A DNA stretch of 64,000 nt from Fervidibacter canadensis (GTDB lineage: Bacteria; Armatimonadota; Fervidibacteria; Fervidibacterales; Fervidibacteraceae). Location of the stretch: assembly GCA_041446545.1 (NCBI GenBank), contig JBGOEJ010000013.1, forward strand, positions 39,470 to 103,469, read 5' to 3'. This document shows, piece by piece, positions 57,383 through 64,000 of the stretch. The position numbers and the translations under genes were made by a program. Below the pieces are notes generated by a model, which was not told where the DNA came from, ran no database searches, and worked only from the letters and a program-made list of their open reading frames with translations. Within the stretch, counting starts at the first letter, position 1, and every line of letters begins with the position of its first letter.

Positions 57383-57934
57383 GTGACTCGGGAAGAAGCG
57401 TGGCAGTTGGTCTGCGAGTGGATCAGCAATGAAAATCTGCGCCGCCACTTGCTGGCGGTAGAAGCGGCGATGCGTTTTTATGCCCGTAAGTTTGGTGAGG
57501 AGGAGGAGAAGTGGGGGCTTGTCGGGTTGCTCCACGACTTGGATTATGAGCGCCATCCCGAACCACCCGACCATCCGAGCGTCGGCGCTGAGTTTCTGCG
57601 CCAGAAAGGGTTGCCCGAAGAGATGGTGCGGGCAATCTTAGCGCATGCCGACTGGACAGGTGTGCCTCGCGACACCTTGATGGCGAAAGCCTTGTTTGCC
57701 TGCGATGAGTTGACGGGCTTCCTCGTCGCCTGCGCCCTCGTCATGCCCGACAAAAAACTCAGCGAAGTGCAGGTAGATAGCGTCTTGCGCAAGATGAAGG
57801 AGAAGTCCTTTGCCCGTAAGGTTAGCCGTGAAGATATCGTCAAAGGCGCTGAAGAGTTGGGCATCCCTTTGGAAGAGCACATCGCCAATGTCCTGACCGC
57901 CATGCGGGGCATTGCCGACCGATTGGGGCTTTAA
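57383..57934 (+). CDS. HD-domain phosphohydrolase-like protein (HDIG type)
   Basis: Protein of 183 aa. The HD metal site is seen as HLLAVEAAMRFYA (first His), GLLHDLDYERHPEPPDHP (HD pair), and later ILAHADWTG with another His and CDELTGFLVACAL with an Asp. Such stand-alone HD proteins are phosphohydrolases of unknown substrate. The GTG at 57383 has AGGAGGG nine bases upstream. It stands nine codons inside a longer open frame that begins with TTG. It is 17 bases from the M20 peptidase gene, likely co-transcribed. Confidence 0.85.
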   Translation: MTREEAWQLVCEWISNENLRRHLLAVEAAMRFYARKFGEEEEKWGLVGLLHDLDYERHPEPPDHPSVGAEFLRQKGLPEEMVRAILAHADWTGVPRDTLMAKALFACDELTGFLVACALVMPDKKLSEVQVDSVLRKMKEKSFARKVSREDIVKGAEELGIPLEEHIANVLTAMRGIADRLGL

Positions 57935-57951
57935 AGTGAGGGGTGACAGTG

Positions 57952-59142
57952 ATGCAGCGATGGGTGACAGCGGGACTGACGCTTTTGGTCACCCTTTGCC
58001 TTTTCGCCACTCCACCATCGTCACTTATCAACCGTGAACGCCTGACCAATTTGTTCGTGCAGTTGGTGCAAATAGATAGCGGCAGTGAGAATGAAGCCGA
58101 GATCGCTCAATTCCTCGCCCGACGGTTAGAGGAGTTAGGCGCCGAGTTTGTGGCGGTGGATGAAGCCAGCAAAAAACTGGGTGGAACGGGAGGCAATGTC
58201 TTTGCCCGCTTTCGGGGAACAGTCAATGCTCCGCCCATTTTGCTAACTGCCCATATGGACACCGTTTCGCCCACGAAAAACTTGCGCCTCGTCCGAACAG
58301 ACGAACAAATTGCGACGGACGGAACGACGATTTTGGGCGCCGACGACAAAGCAGGCATTGCCCTCATCTTGGAAGCCATTCAAACTTTGCGGGAGCGCCG
58401 TCTCTCCCATCCGCCGTTAGAGGTCGTCTTCACTGTCCGCGAAGAGAAAGGATTGCTGGGGGCGAAAGTCTTTGACAAGGCACAACTAAGGGCAAGGTAT
58501 GGACTTGTCGTGGATGGTGCGGGCAAACCAGGCGACTTCATCATCGGCTCGCCGACCCACATCCGCTTTGAAGTTACTTTCATCGGCAAGGCAGCCCACG
58601 CAGGCTTGGAGCCAGAAAAAGGGCGCAACGCCATCGCGATGGGAGCGGCAGCGATCGCTGCGATGTCGTGGGGGCGATTGGATTCTGAGACGACAGCAAA
58701 TGTCGGCGTCATTGAAGGTGGTCAGGCGATGAACATCGTCCCTGACCGCTGCCGCCTCGTCGGCGAGTTCCGCAGCCATGACCCGCAAAAGATAAAGCGG
58801 TTAGTCCAGCGCTGGCAGAAAACCTGCCAACAGGTTGCCCGCCGCTTCGGCGGAAAAGCGGAGTTGCGGATGGAAACGACCTTTGAAGCCGTTCGCCTTT
58901 CGCCGAACGAACCGATCCTTTGGGCTGCGATGCAAGCGGCGAAAAGTTTGGGCTTGACACCTCGCCTCATTCGCATGGGTGGTGGGACGGACGGCAATGT
59001 CTTCACGGCACACGGTATCCGATGCCTTGTCCTGCCGACCGGTGGCGAAAACTACCACTCACCCCAAGAGCGCCTCATTTTGCGTGACTTTTATCTGATG
59101 GGCGACCTTTTGGTGCGCACTTTGATGGAGTTGGCGAAGTAA
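57952..59142 (+). CDS. M20-family metallopeptidase (PepT-like), exported
   Basis: Protein of 396 aa. A signal peptide or anchor opens it (VTAGLTLLVTLCLFATPPSS). Dizinc ligands expected in M20 are visible: His in LLTAHMDTVSP, bridging Asp in LGADDKAGIAL, catalytic Glu in TVREEKGLLGA, Asp in VVDGAGKPG, and the closing His in GENYHSPQERL. A dimerisation domain is inserted at about 190-300 (GKAAHAGLEPEKGRNAIAMG). It resembles peptidase T, which cleaves N-terminal residues from tripeptides. Export would put it in the periplasm. The ATG at 57952 has GAGGGG eight bases upstream. Confidence 0.88.
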   Translation: MQRWVTAGLTLLVTLCLFATPPSSLINRERLTNLFVQLVQIDSGSENEAEIAQFLARRLEELGAEFVAVDEASKKLGGTGGNVFARFRGTVNAPPILLTAHMDTVSPTKNLRLVRTDEQIATDGTTILGADDKAGIALILEAIQTLRERRLSHPPLEVVFTVREEKGLLGAKVFDKAQLRARYGLVVDGAGKPGDFIIGSPTHIRFEVTFIGKAAHAGLEPEKGRNAIAMGAAAIAAMSWGRLDSETTANVGVIEGGQAMNIVPDRCRLVGEFRSHDPQKIKRLVQRWQKTCQQVARRFGGKAELRMETTFEAVRLSPNEPILWAAMQAAKSLGLTPRLIRMGGGTDGNVFTAHGIRCLVLPTGGENYHSPQERLILRDFYLMGDLLVRTLMELAK

Positions 59143-59223
59143 CGGCAGTGACTTGGGAGACGATAGCAAGTTGAAGTGGCTGCCGACCACGACAGACGAC
59201 CAGCGATGGACAGGTGGTAATCG

Positions 59224-59616
59224 GTGGGATGGCAACGGACGATGATGCTGGTGCTTGGTGACTCGTTTGTCTTCCTGCTTTTCGCCCTTTTAGGCTTGAC
59301 GCACCATCGCCAACCGCTCACTGCTGACCGCATTGTCCACGCCGCCTTACCTTTTGCCCTTGCTTGGTTTTCCTTGGCGCCGCTGCTAAGGGCTTTCCGT
59401 CCGCCAACCATTGACACTCCCAAGCAAGCCCTTTGGCGAGTGCCCTTTTGCTGGCTTCTCTGCGGGATTGTCGGGTTATTGCTGCGCTCTTGGCTTTGGC
59501 ATCGCCCGCCTGCTTTATCTTTCGCCCTTGTGGCGTTGCTAACGACGATGATGTTATTGACGGTTTGGCGCGTTGCTTTTGCTGTCGCCTACCGACGGAT
59601 GGGAAGAGTGGCGTGA
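59224..59616 (+). CDS. DUF3054-type four-helix membrane protein
   Basis: Integral membrane protein of 130 aa with four predicted helices (LGDSFVFLLFALLGLT, ALPFALAWFSLAPLL, VPFCWLLCGIVGLLLRSWLW, LVALLTTMMLLTVWRVAFAV). The N-terminal GDSFVFLLFALLG with a Thr/His-rich follow-up, and PFALAWF, agree with DUF3054 proteins, whose role is unknown. The GTG start at 59224 follows AGGTGG; ATG 59242 is the alternative. It is 81 bases downstream of the peptidase gene. Confidence 0.7.
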   Translation: MGWQRTMMLVLGDSFVFLLFALLGLTHHRQPLTADRIVHAALPFALAWFSLAPLLRAFRPPTIDTPKQALWRVPFCWLLCGIVGLLLRSWLWHRPPALSFALVALLTTMMLLTVWRVAFAVAYRRMGRVA

Positions 59617-59726
59617 GCCGCAAAAAGTTTGCCTTTGGCGGAACTGCAAAGCCAATCACCAAAGCAGCCGCGCAAAGATGACAGCAAAAGCGCTGCCGCC
59701 CCTGATAGGCGTTCCAATCGTCGCAT

Positions 59727-61502
59727 TCACAAGCCAACCGCCAATCGCCAAAGGTCGTAAAGTAATGCCTCTCCGATGGGCATGTCTAACAGGCGAAACC
59801 ACGCATAAACGATGCGCCCTTTGCCCACTGTTACGATGCCGACTCCTAAACCTTGAGAGTGTCCTTGCTCATCCACTAACTCCAAGAGGGGCACCACGCC
59901 CGCTTGTTTTGTCAAGGGACGCCAGCGCAAATCACCATCGTCGGGGAAGGGAAAGCACTCAGGCAGGTGGGATAATGCTTTTTTGTCCCGCACGATAAAA
60001 GTCAGCCGCAAACCCGCAGGCGGTCGCTCCCACGCAACGGTCAGCGGCAGACCTAACTTAGGGGCATGCCCAACCGCTCGCTCTTTTGTCATCGCTCCAT
60101 CGTAGTGGAGGGGCATGGGTGCTGATGGCAGCACCATTAAAGTTCCACCCTCTTCCACATAGCGACGCAGTGCCGTTAGAACATCACCTTCGCTGTTCAC
60201 TGTCGCCCGATAAACTTCGCCGCCTGCGTAGACGGCAATCGGAAACTTTTGCGGGTTGAAAGTTTGCGGGTCAACGATTTGCTCCCATGGAAGCCAGTGC
60301 ACTTTCGCGCCCAACTCCCAAAGCCACCAAACTCCGTCTGATTCAGCGTTGGGCAACACGGCGATGGCAAGGCGCTCCAATGCCTTGCACAACTGCTCCC
60401 GCTCCGCTGCAGAAATTGTTGACGGTTGCTGCCTCGTTTCTCTCGGTGGGAGGCGTTTGAACTTAGGCGCAAATTCCGCTGTCGTCTTCAACTCGCGGTC
60501 GCCGTGTTCCACTGATGGCTCAATTTCGCTCCCTTCATGCCACTCGTTCCAACTCGTGATTAACACCCAATCGGGATTGGCTTGCAAAACTGCCTCCCAA
60601 AAAACGCGGTAAGTTTGCCCACCATGTCGCTCTGTGATCGGTCGGGGCGGTTTTCGGTCGGGCAATTTGCTGTCATCATAGCCGGGGATGATGGTCAGGC
60701 AAGCGATGCGCCCATCACCCGCTATCGCCACCCACTGTGGGAAAGTTTTCTGCGCCCACGAACGGATTTCGTCCACCGACTTGCCTTGCGTGTTGCCAGT
60801 GATGTTGTAAGTGTGGATGCCGTCAAAGACGCGGGCTGCCTGCCGCGAAATTTGGTCGCCGATGAAGACAGCGCCACCTTCGTAGCGGCGGTTCACTTCG
60901 CCGATGACCCAAAGCCAACCGTTCAAGCCAATCTGTCCGATGGCACGCCCGTAAACGAACAAAACAGGTTTCCCGTCCAGTTTCAGCCACGCAGGATGCT
61001 TGCCGTAACGCTCCAGCAAGTAAAGGACATCGTTGAGCGCTTTTGTGCGGTCGTTGTTGGGCACGGTCTCAAAGTAGGCAGTCACTTCCAACCCGAAGCG
61101 CTGCGCCGTTTCCAGCAACAACGGCAGTCCTTGGTCGTGGAAATCGTTGGGTTGCCACCAACTGACGATGAAGCCATCAATGCCTACTTCCTTCGCCCAA
61201 CGGCAATGTTGCTCCACGATTTTTGGGTCGTGGCTATCGTAAGGACCGAGTTGCGGGTAATGGGTGCTACTGCCGATGCTCCTGTTGGCTTCGTCTACCT
61301 CGTGCCAATGCACCCACCGCCCGCTCACTTGCGGATTGCCATACCAGCCGTAATAAAACGCCAACACCTTTTTGGGCACTTTTGTCCATCGGACTTTCGC
61401 CCGCTCCGCCAACAAACTCGCCTCCATTTGCGCTCGCCCTCCTTGCCAAAACATGACGGCGCCGATGAGCATCAGCGGCGCAAACCACCATCGTTGGTGC
61501 AT
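59727..61502 (-). CDS. GH99-type secreted endo-mannosidase-like enzyme with extra C-terminal domain
   Basis: Protein of 591 aa with a signal peptide (MHQRWWFAPLMLIGAVMFWQ). The GH99 barrel spans about 40-345: VLAFYYGWYGNPQVSGRWVH, YPQLGPYDSHDPKIVEQHCR, GIDGFIVSWWQPND, EVTAYFETVPNN and the active-site stretch ITSWNEWHEGSEIEPS. GH99 enzymes cut alpha-mannose linkages internally by a neighbouring-group route. The remaining 230 residues (AVLPNAESDGVWWLWELGAK, YVEEGGTLMVLPSAPMPL) look like a glutamine-amidotransferase-like fold with no evident catalytic role. The ATG at 61502 has AAGGAG eight bases upstream. Its last codons lie in a heptad array. Confidence 0.85.
   Translation of the reverse strand: MHQRWWFAPLMLIGAVMFWQGGRAQMEASLLAERAKVRWTKVPKKVLAFYYGWYGNPQVSGRWVHWHEVDEANRSIGSSTHYPQLGPYDSHDPKIVEQHCRWAKEVGIDGFIVSWWQPNDFHDQGLPLLLETAQRFGLEVTAYFETVPNNDRTKALNDVLYLLERYGKHPAWLKLDGKPVLFVYGRAIGQIGLNGWLWVIGEVNRRYEGGAVFIGDQISRQAARVFDGIHTYNITGNTQGKSVDEIRSWAQKTFPQWVAIAGDGRIACLTIIPGYDDSKLPDRKPPRPITERHGGQTYRVFWEAVLQANPDWVLITSWNEWHEGSEIEPSVEHGDRELKTTAEFAPKFKRLPPRETRQQPSTISAAEREQLCKALERLAIAVLPNAESDGVWWLWELGAKVHWLPWEQIVDPQTFNPQKFPIAVYAGGEVYRATVNSEGDVLTALRRYVEEGGTLMVLPSAPMPLHYDGAMTKERAVGHAPKLGLPLTVAWERPPAGLRLTFIVRDKKALSHLPECFPFPDDGDLRWRPLTKQAGVVPLLELVDEQGHSQGLGVGIVTVGKGRIVYAWFRLLDMPIGEALLYDLWRLAVGL
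59728..59755. repeat. Heptanucleotide tandem array at the GH99 3' end
   Basis: Units CACAAGC, CAACCGC, CAATCGC, CAAAGGT, coding for the last residues of the GH99 protein and touching its stop codon. Confidence 0.5.
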
Positions 61503-61697
61503 CCCTGTCACTCCTTCACGCCAAGGGCACGATCTTGAAGCAAAGGAAACATCGGGATGAACTCAAGGCATCTTTAAGGTGACCGCGCCAAAAGATTTTG
61601 CAACAGCCACCTTCTCCCGACACCCTTTTGCCGCAAATGTTGGTCGGCAAGCGTTTCGTAAGTTCCCTGCGACAAATTTTGGGTGGAGGTGACCAAG

Positions 61698-62294
61698 ATG
61701 GTTACGGTTGAGCGTAAAACGGAAACTGTTGGCGTTCAGCGTCGCAAGTTCAGCAAGGCGGAGTATTATCGCATGGCGGAACTGGGTTTTTTCAACGGGC
61801 AGAGGGTGGAGTTGATTGACGGCGAGGTGATTTTGATGAGCCCGCAAGAGGCAGGACATGCTACAGCGGTGGGGCTGGTGGCTGATGCCCTTCAGGTAGT
61901 TTTCACCGAGGGCTTCACCGTCAGGGTGCAGCAACCTTTGGATTTAGGCGAAACTTACGAGCCTGAACCCGATGTCGCCGTCGTCCCCGGACAACGCCGT
62001 GACTATTCCACTGCCCATCCTAAGACGGCGGTTCTCATCGTTGAGGTGGCTCTTTCATCGGTTGACTACGACCGCACTATCAAAGGCAGCCTTTACGCAA
62101 AGGCGGGCATTCAAGAGTTTTGGCTTTTGAACTTGAGGGAACGAAGGCTTGAGGTTTTTCGTGAACCCGTCCCGATGCCCGACCAACCTTTTGGCTTTGG
62201 CTACAAAAGCCTTCGCATTTACTTGCCTGAGGAAACCGTTGCTCCGTTAGCGAAACCAGAGGCAAAAATCAAAGTCGCCGATTTGTTGCCATGA
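61698..62294 (+). CDS. Uma2-family endonuclease-like protein (DUF820), copy 1
   Basis: Protein of 198 aa of the Uma2 (DUF820) group, a PD-(D/E)xK-type nuclease fold common in cyanobacteria and other bacteria; the cellular role is unknown. Core residues are seen in ELIDGEVILMSP, EPEPDVAVVPG, AVLIVEVALSSVDYDRTIKG (Asp, Glu and Lys of the nuclease site) and YAKAGIQEFWLLNL. The ATG at 61698 has GGAGGTGA five bases upstream. It is nearly identical to the next gene at both ends but not in the middle (see that entry and the repeat blocks). Confidence 0.85.
   Translation: MVTVERKTETVGVQRRKFSKAEYYRMAELGFFNGQRVELIDGEVILMSPQEAGHATAVGLVADALQVVFTEGFTVRVQQPLDLGETYEPEPDVAVVPGQRRDYSTAHPKTAVLIVEVALSSVDYDRTIKGSLYAKAGIQEFWLLNLRERRLEVFREPVPMPDQPFGFGYKSLRIYLPEETVAPLAKPEAKIKVADLLP
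61731..61872 (+). repeat. Near-identical 5' block of the Uma2 pair, copy 1 (partner 62374-62515)
   Basis: About 142 bases from GGCGTTCAGCG to GGTGG, repeated in the second gene with only a few substitutions. Confidence 0.75.
62019..62292 (+). repeat. Identical 3' block of the Uma2 pair, copy 1 (partner 62662-62935)
   Basis: A 274-base block from CCTAAGACGG to GTTGCCAT that recurs without any difference that I could see in the second gene. Confidence 0.8.
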
Positions 62295-62334
62295 AGCGTG
62301 CGCAAGATATCGGGTGACTTCGGAGGTGTTGAAG

Positions 62335-62937
62335 GTGCTTGCAACTAAAGAGAAGGCTGCGGCTCCAACCGTAGGCGTTCAGCGTCGCAAGTTCAGTAAG
62401 GCGGAGTATTATCGCATGGCGGAACTGGGTTTTTTCAACGGGCAGAGGGTGGAGTTGATTGACGGCGAGGTGATTTTGATGAGCCCACAAGAGGCAGGAC
62501 ATGCTACGGCAGTGGAGTTGGTCGTGAGGGCATTGGAAAAGGCTTTCGGGGAAGGCTACCATGTGCGAGACCAAAAACCTTTGGACTTCGGTGAGCATTA
62601 CGAACCTGAGCCGGATGCGGCAGTGGTGGAAGGTTCGCCTCGTGACTACGCCCAAACTCACCCTAAGACGGCGGTTCTCATCGTTGAGGTGGCTCTTTCA
62701 TCGGTTGACTACGACCGCACTATCAAAGGCAGCCTTTACGCAAAGGCGGGCATTCAAGAGTTTTGGCTTTTGAACTTGAGGGAACGAAGGCTTGAGGTTT
62801 TTCGTGAACCCGTCCCGATGCCCGACCAACCTTTTGGCTTTGGCTACAAAAGCCTTCGCATTTACTTGCCTGAGGAAACCGTTGCTCCGTTAGCGAAACC
62901 AGAGGCAAAAATCAAAGTCGCCGATTTGTTGCCATAG
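62335..62937 (+). CDS. Uma2-family endonuclease-like protein (DUF820), copy 2
   Basis: Protein of 200 aa, tandem paralogue of the gene just upstream. The same nuclease-site elements occur (ELIDGEVILMSP, EPEPDAAVVEG, AVLIVEVALSSVDYDRTIKG). The N-terminal tail and the central 48 residues (VRALEKAFGEGYHVRDQK region) differ from copy 1, while the flanking parts are the same at DNA level. The GTG at 62335 has GGAGG eight bases upstream. The pair would be translated from one transcript with a 40-base gap. Confidence 0.85.
   Translation: MLATKEKAAAPTVGVQRRKFSKAEYYRMAELGFFNGQRVELIDGEVILMSPQEAGHATAVELVVRALEKAFGEGYHVRDQKPLDFGEHYEPEPDAAVVEGSPRDYAQTHPKTAVLIVEVALSSVDYDRTIKGSLYAKAGIQEFWLLNLRERRLEVFREPVPMPDQPFGFGYKSLRIYLPEETVAPLAKPEAKIKVADLLP
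62374..62515 (+). repeat. Near-identical 5' block of the Uma2 pair, copy 2
   Basis: Partner of 61731-61872. Confidence 0.75.
62662..62935 (+). repeat. Identical 3' block of the Uma2 pair, copy 2
   Basis: Partner of 62019-62292. Confidence 0.8.
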
Positions 62938-62975
62938 GAGTGCCTGAAAAAGCGTGGTTGAAGCAGGAAGGAAGG

Positions 62976-64000
62976 TTATGCCCTTGGCGGAGGGAGGTCA
63001 CTTCGTCGGCGTCGTTTGACGGTCAAGAGTCGTTCCGTTGCTCGCGCTGCCCCGCCATCGGAGGGAGCAACGGGACGAGATTGGGACGAAGTGGGTGAGG
63101 CAGTTGGTGTCGTCCCTGCAGTCTCTAACGGATGGTCGGGAGAGGGAGACTTTGTCAAGTTGGTCACCGTCGGGACTTCGCCAATCGTTTCTCGCTCCGC
63201 TTGTCGTCGCTTAAGGGCTGAGCGCTCTTTCGCTAACCGTAATCGTTCCGTCACCGCAGGAACAACCGTCACTTGTTGCCGCCGCCTTGTCCACCATCCG
63301 ACCAACTTCCCTTGAAGCGCCATGATGATTTCAGGCACGCCGATGACCAATCGGCGCACGGCGATGTCCATCAACAGCAACACCAAAGCCGCCATCACGC
63401 ACCAATGCCAAATGTCCGTCGCCGCTGCCAACGGTTGTGGTGGCAACTGGAACACTTTGTTTGCTGGCGGGTTAACCCGTCCGCCTGTCAATTCCGCCAA
63501 GCGCGTCAGCAACGGAAGGTTCGCCCGCAGGAAGCGATACTCCGTCGGATACGCCAAGGCAAAAGCCGTCGTGTAGACTCGCGCTTTTCCTTGCCCACTC
63601 GGCTCCACGACGCTCACAAAGTAAACACCCGTTTGTGAAACAGGCACACGCCCCCGATAGCGTCCCAACCCCTCCTGTTGCATTAACAAGGTGCGGGTTT
63701 CACCCACCGGGTCGGTGACCCGCACCTGCGGTTCAAGCAAATTCAGCGGGTTACCTTTTTCATCGGTGGCTTCCATCTCAATTTCGGCGACGCCTTTGTT
63801 GACGCGAACGGTGACGGTGTAGCGCCCTTGCGTCGCCTGCCGCAACAAACTTCGCACCAAGTTGCCCCAAAATTTGCCAAACTCACCCCATCTCACCCAC
63901 TCCCTCGCCCACTTCCCCTTCCCATCCGATGTCCACGCCATCACCGCCCCCAACCCATATCGCCCCATCGCCAACAACGGGTCTCCTTTCTCCGTCCGCA
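62976..64000 (-). CDS. BatA/VWA-type large membrane protein, C-terminal part (5' end outside window)
   Basis: The frame is open to the window end, so the start is not seen. The visible 341 codons begin inside a conserved region (EKGDPLLAMGRYGLGAVMAW, then TSDGKGKWAREWVRWGEFGK) typical of proteins with a von Willebrand factor A domain and a glutamine-amidotransferase-like domain. A beta-sandwich segment follows (YTVTVRVNKGVAEIEMEATD; TDPVGETRTLLM). A transmembrane helix is near WHWCVMAALVLLLMDIAVRR, with a cytoplasmic tail that is basic and Ser/Thr/Pro-rich (LETAGTTPTASPTSSQSRP) and ends in KRRRRSDLPPPRA. Such proteins often accompany MoxR ATPases; none is in the window. Confidence 0.75.
   Translation of the reverse strand, partial: RTEKGDPLLAMGRYGLGAVMAWTSDGKGKWAREWVRWGEFGKFWGNLVRSLLRQATQGRYTVTVRVNKGVAEIEMEATDEKGNPLNLLEPQVRVTDPVGETRTLLMQQEGLGRYRGRVPVSQTGVYFVSVVEPSGQGKARVYTTAFALAYPTEYRFLRANLPLLTRLAELTGGRVNPPANKVFQLPPQPLAAATDIWHWCVMAALVLLLMDIAVRRLVIGVPEIIMALQGKLVGWWTRRRQQVTVVPAVTERLRLAKERSALKRRQAERETIGEVPTVTNLTKSPSPDHPLETAGTTPTASPTSSQSRPVAPSDGGAARATERLLTVKRRRRSDLPPPRA

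Noticed and set aside
1..64000. tRNA or rRNA genes
   Set aside because: No T-loop-like GGTTCGAATCC element or cloverleaf was seen in any intergenic gap; a covariance search would settle it.

Overview
The window is gene-dense (about 60 genes or gene remnants), moderately GC-rich bacterial chromosome with short intergenic gaps, many GGAGG-type ribosome binding sites and frequent GTG starts. The gene mix points to a free-living, probably thermophilic, polysaccharide-degrading bacterium: a flagellar-type chemotaxis operon, a ferredoxin-linked 2-oxoacid oxidoreductase, an MacAB/TolC-type exporter, five glycoside hydrolases (GH3, GH127, GH51, a clan GH-A enzyme, GH99) and two TIM-barrel sugar isomerases. 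My best guess is the Armatimonadota / Fervidibacter neighbourhood. That is inference from gene content only; a 16S rRNA or marker-gene search would decide it.

Layout. 1-5045, mostly minus strand: partial GH3, haem-pathway oxidase, RqcH and an Rrf2 regulator. 5138-7782, plus: SPOR protein, YajC, Nnr. 7789-17663, minus: one chemotaxis operon reading MCP, CheW, CheA, CheC-CheD fusion, CheY, CheB, CheR, CheX-FliM fusion. 17719-22000: sugar isomerase, GH127, ADP-ribosylglycohydrolase. 21819-24850: radical SAM protein followed by a graveyard (terminal-inverted-repeat element, frameshifted FG-GAP gene, DUF5678/aspartyl-protease remnants, orphan hisH 5' fragment). 24873-28743: secreted GH, lysA, purE. 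28768-31788: a two-gene ABC importer lying between purE and purK. 31819-34789: purK, tmk, holB. 34881-40226, minus: isomerase, GH51, metal P-type ATPase. 40344-44982, plus: RbsD-like protein, moaC, recO, korAB. 45088-50108, minus: PEP-CTERM-like protein, deoxyhypusine-synthase-like protein, D-aminoacylase, small ORF, TolC. 50260-56534, plus: adaptor, Nal1-like protease, small companion protein, MacB ATPase and permease, exported protein. 56735-64000: DciA-like, HD, M20 peptidase and DUF3054 genes, GH99, twin Uma2 genes and a membrane protein cut by the window end.

The strongest unusual signals are: two domain fusions in the chemotaxis operon (CheX-FliM, and CheC-CheD lacking the usual CheD threonine); a serine protease and a domain-sharing small protein embedded between adaptor and MacB genes; and degenerate heptanucleotide tandem arrays of two sequence families, placed again and again at gene 3' ends and twice inside genes (tmk, hemG). 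No CRISPR array, tRNA, rRNA, intact transposase or phage gene was seen.
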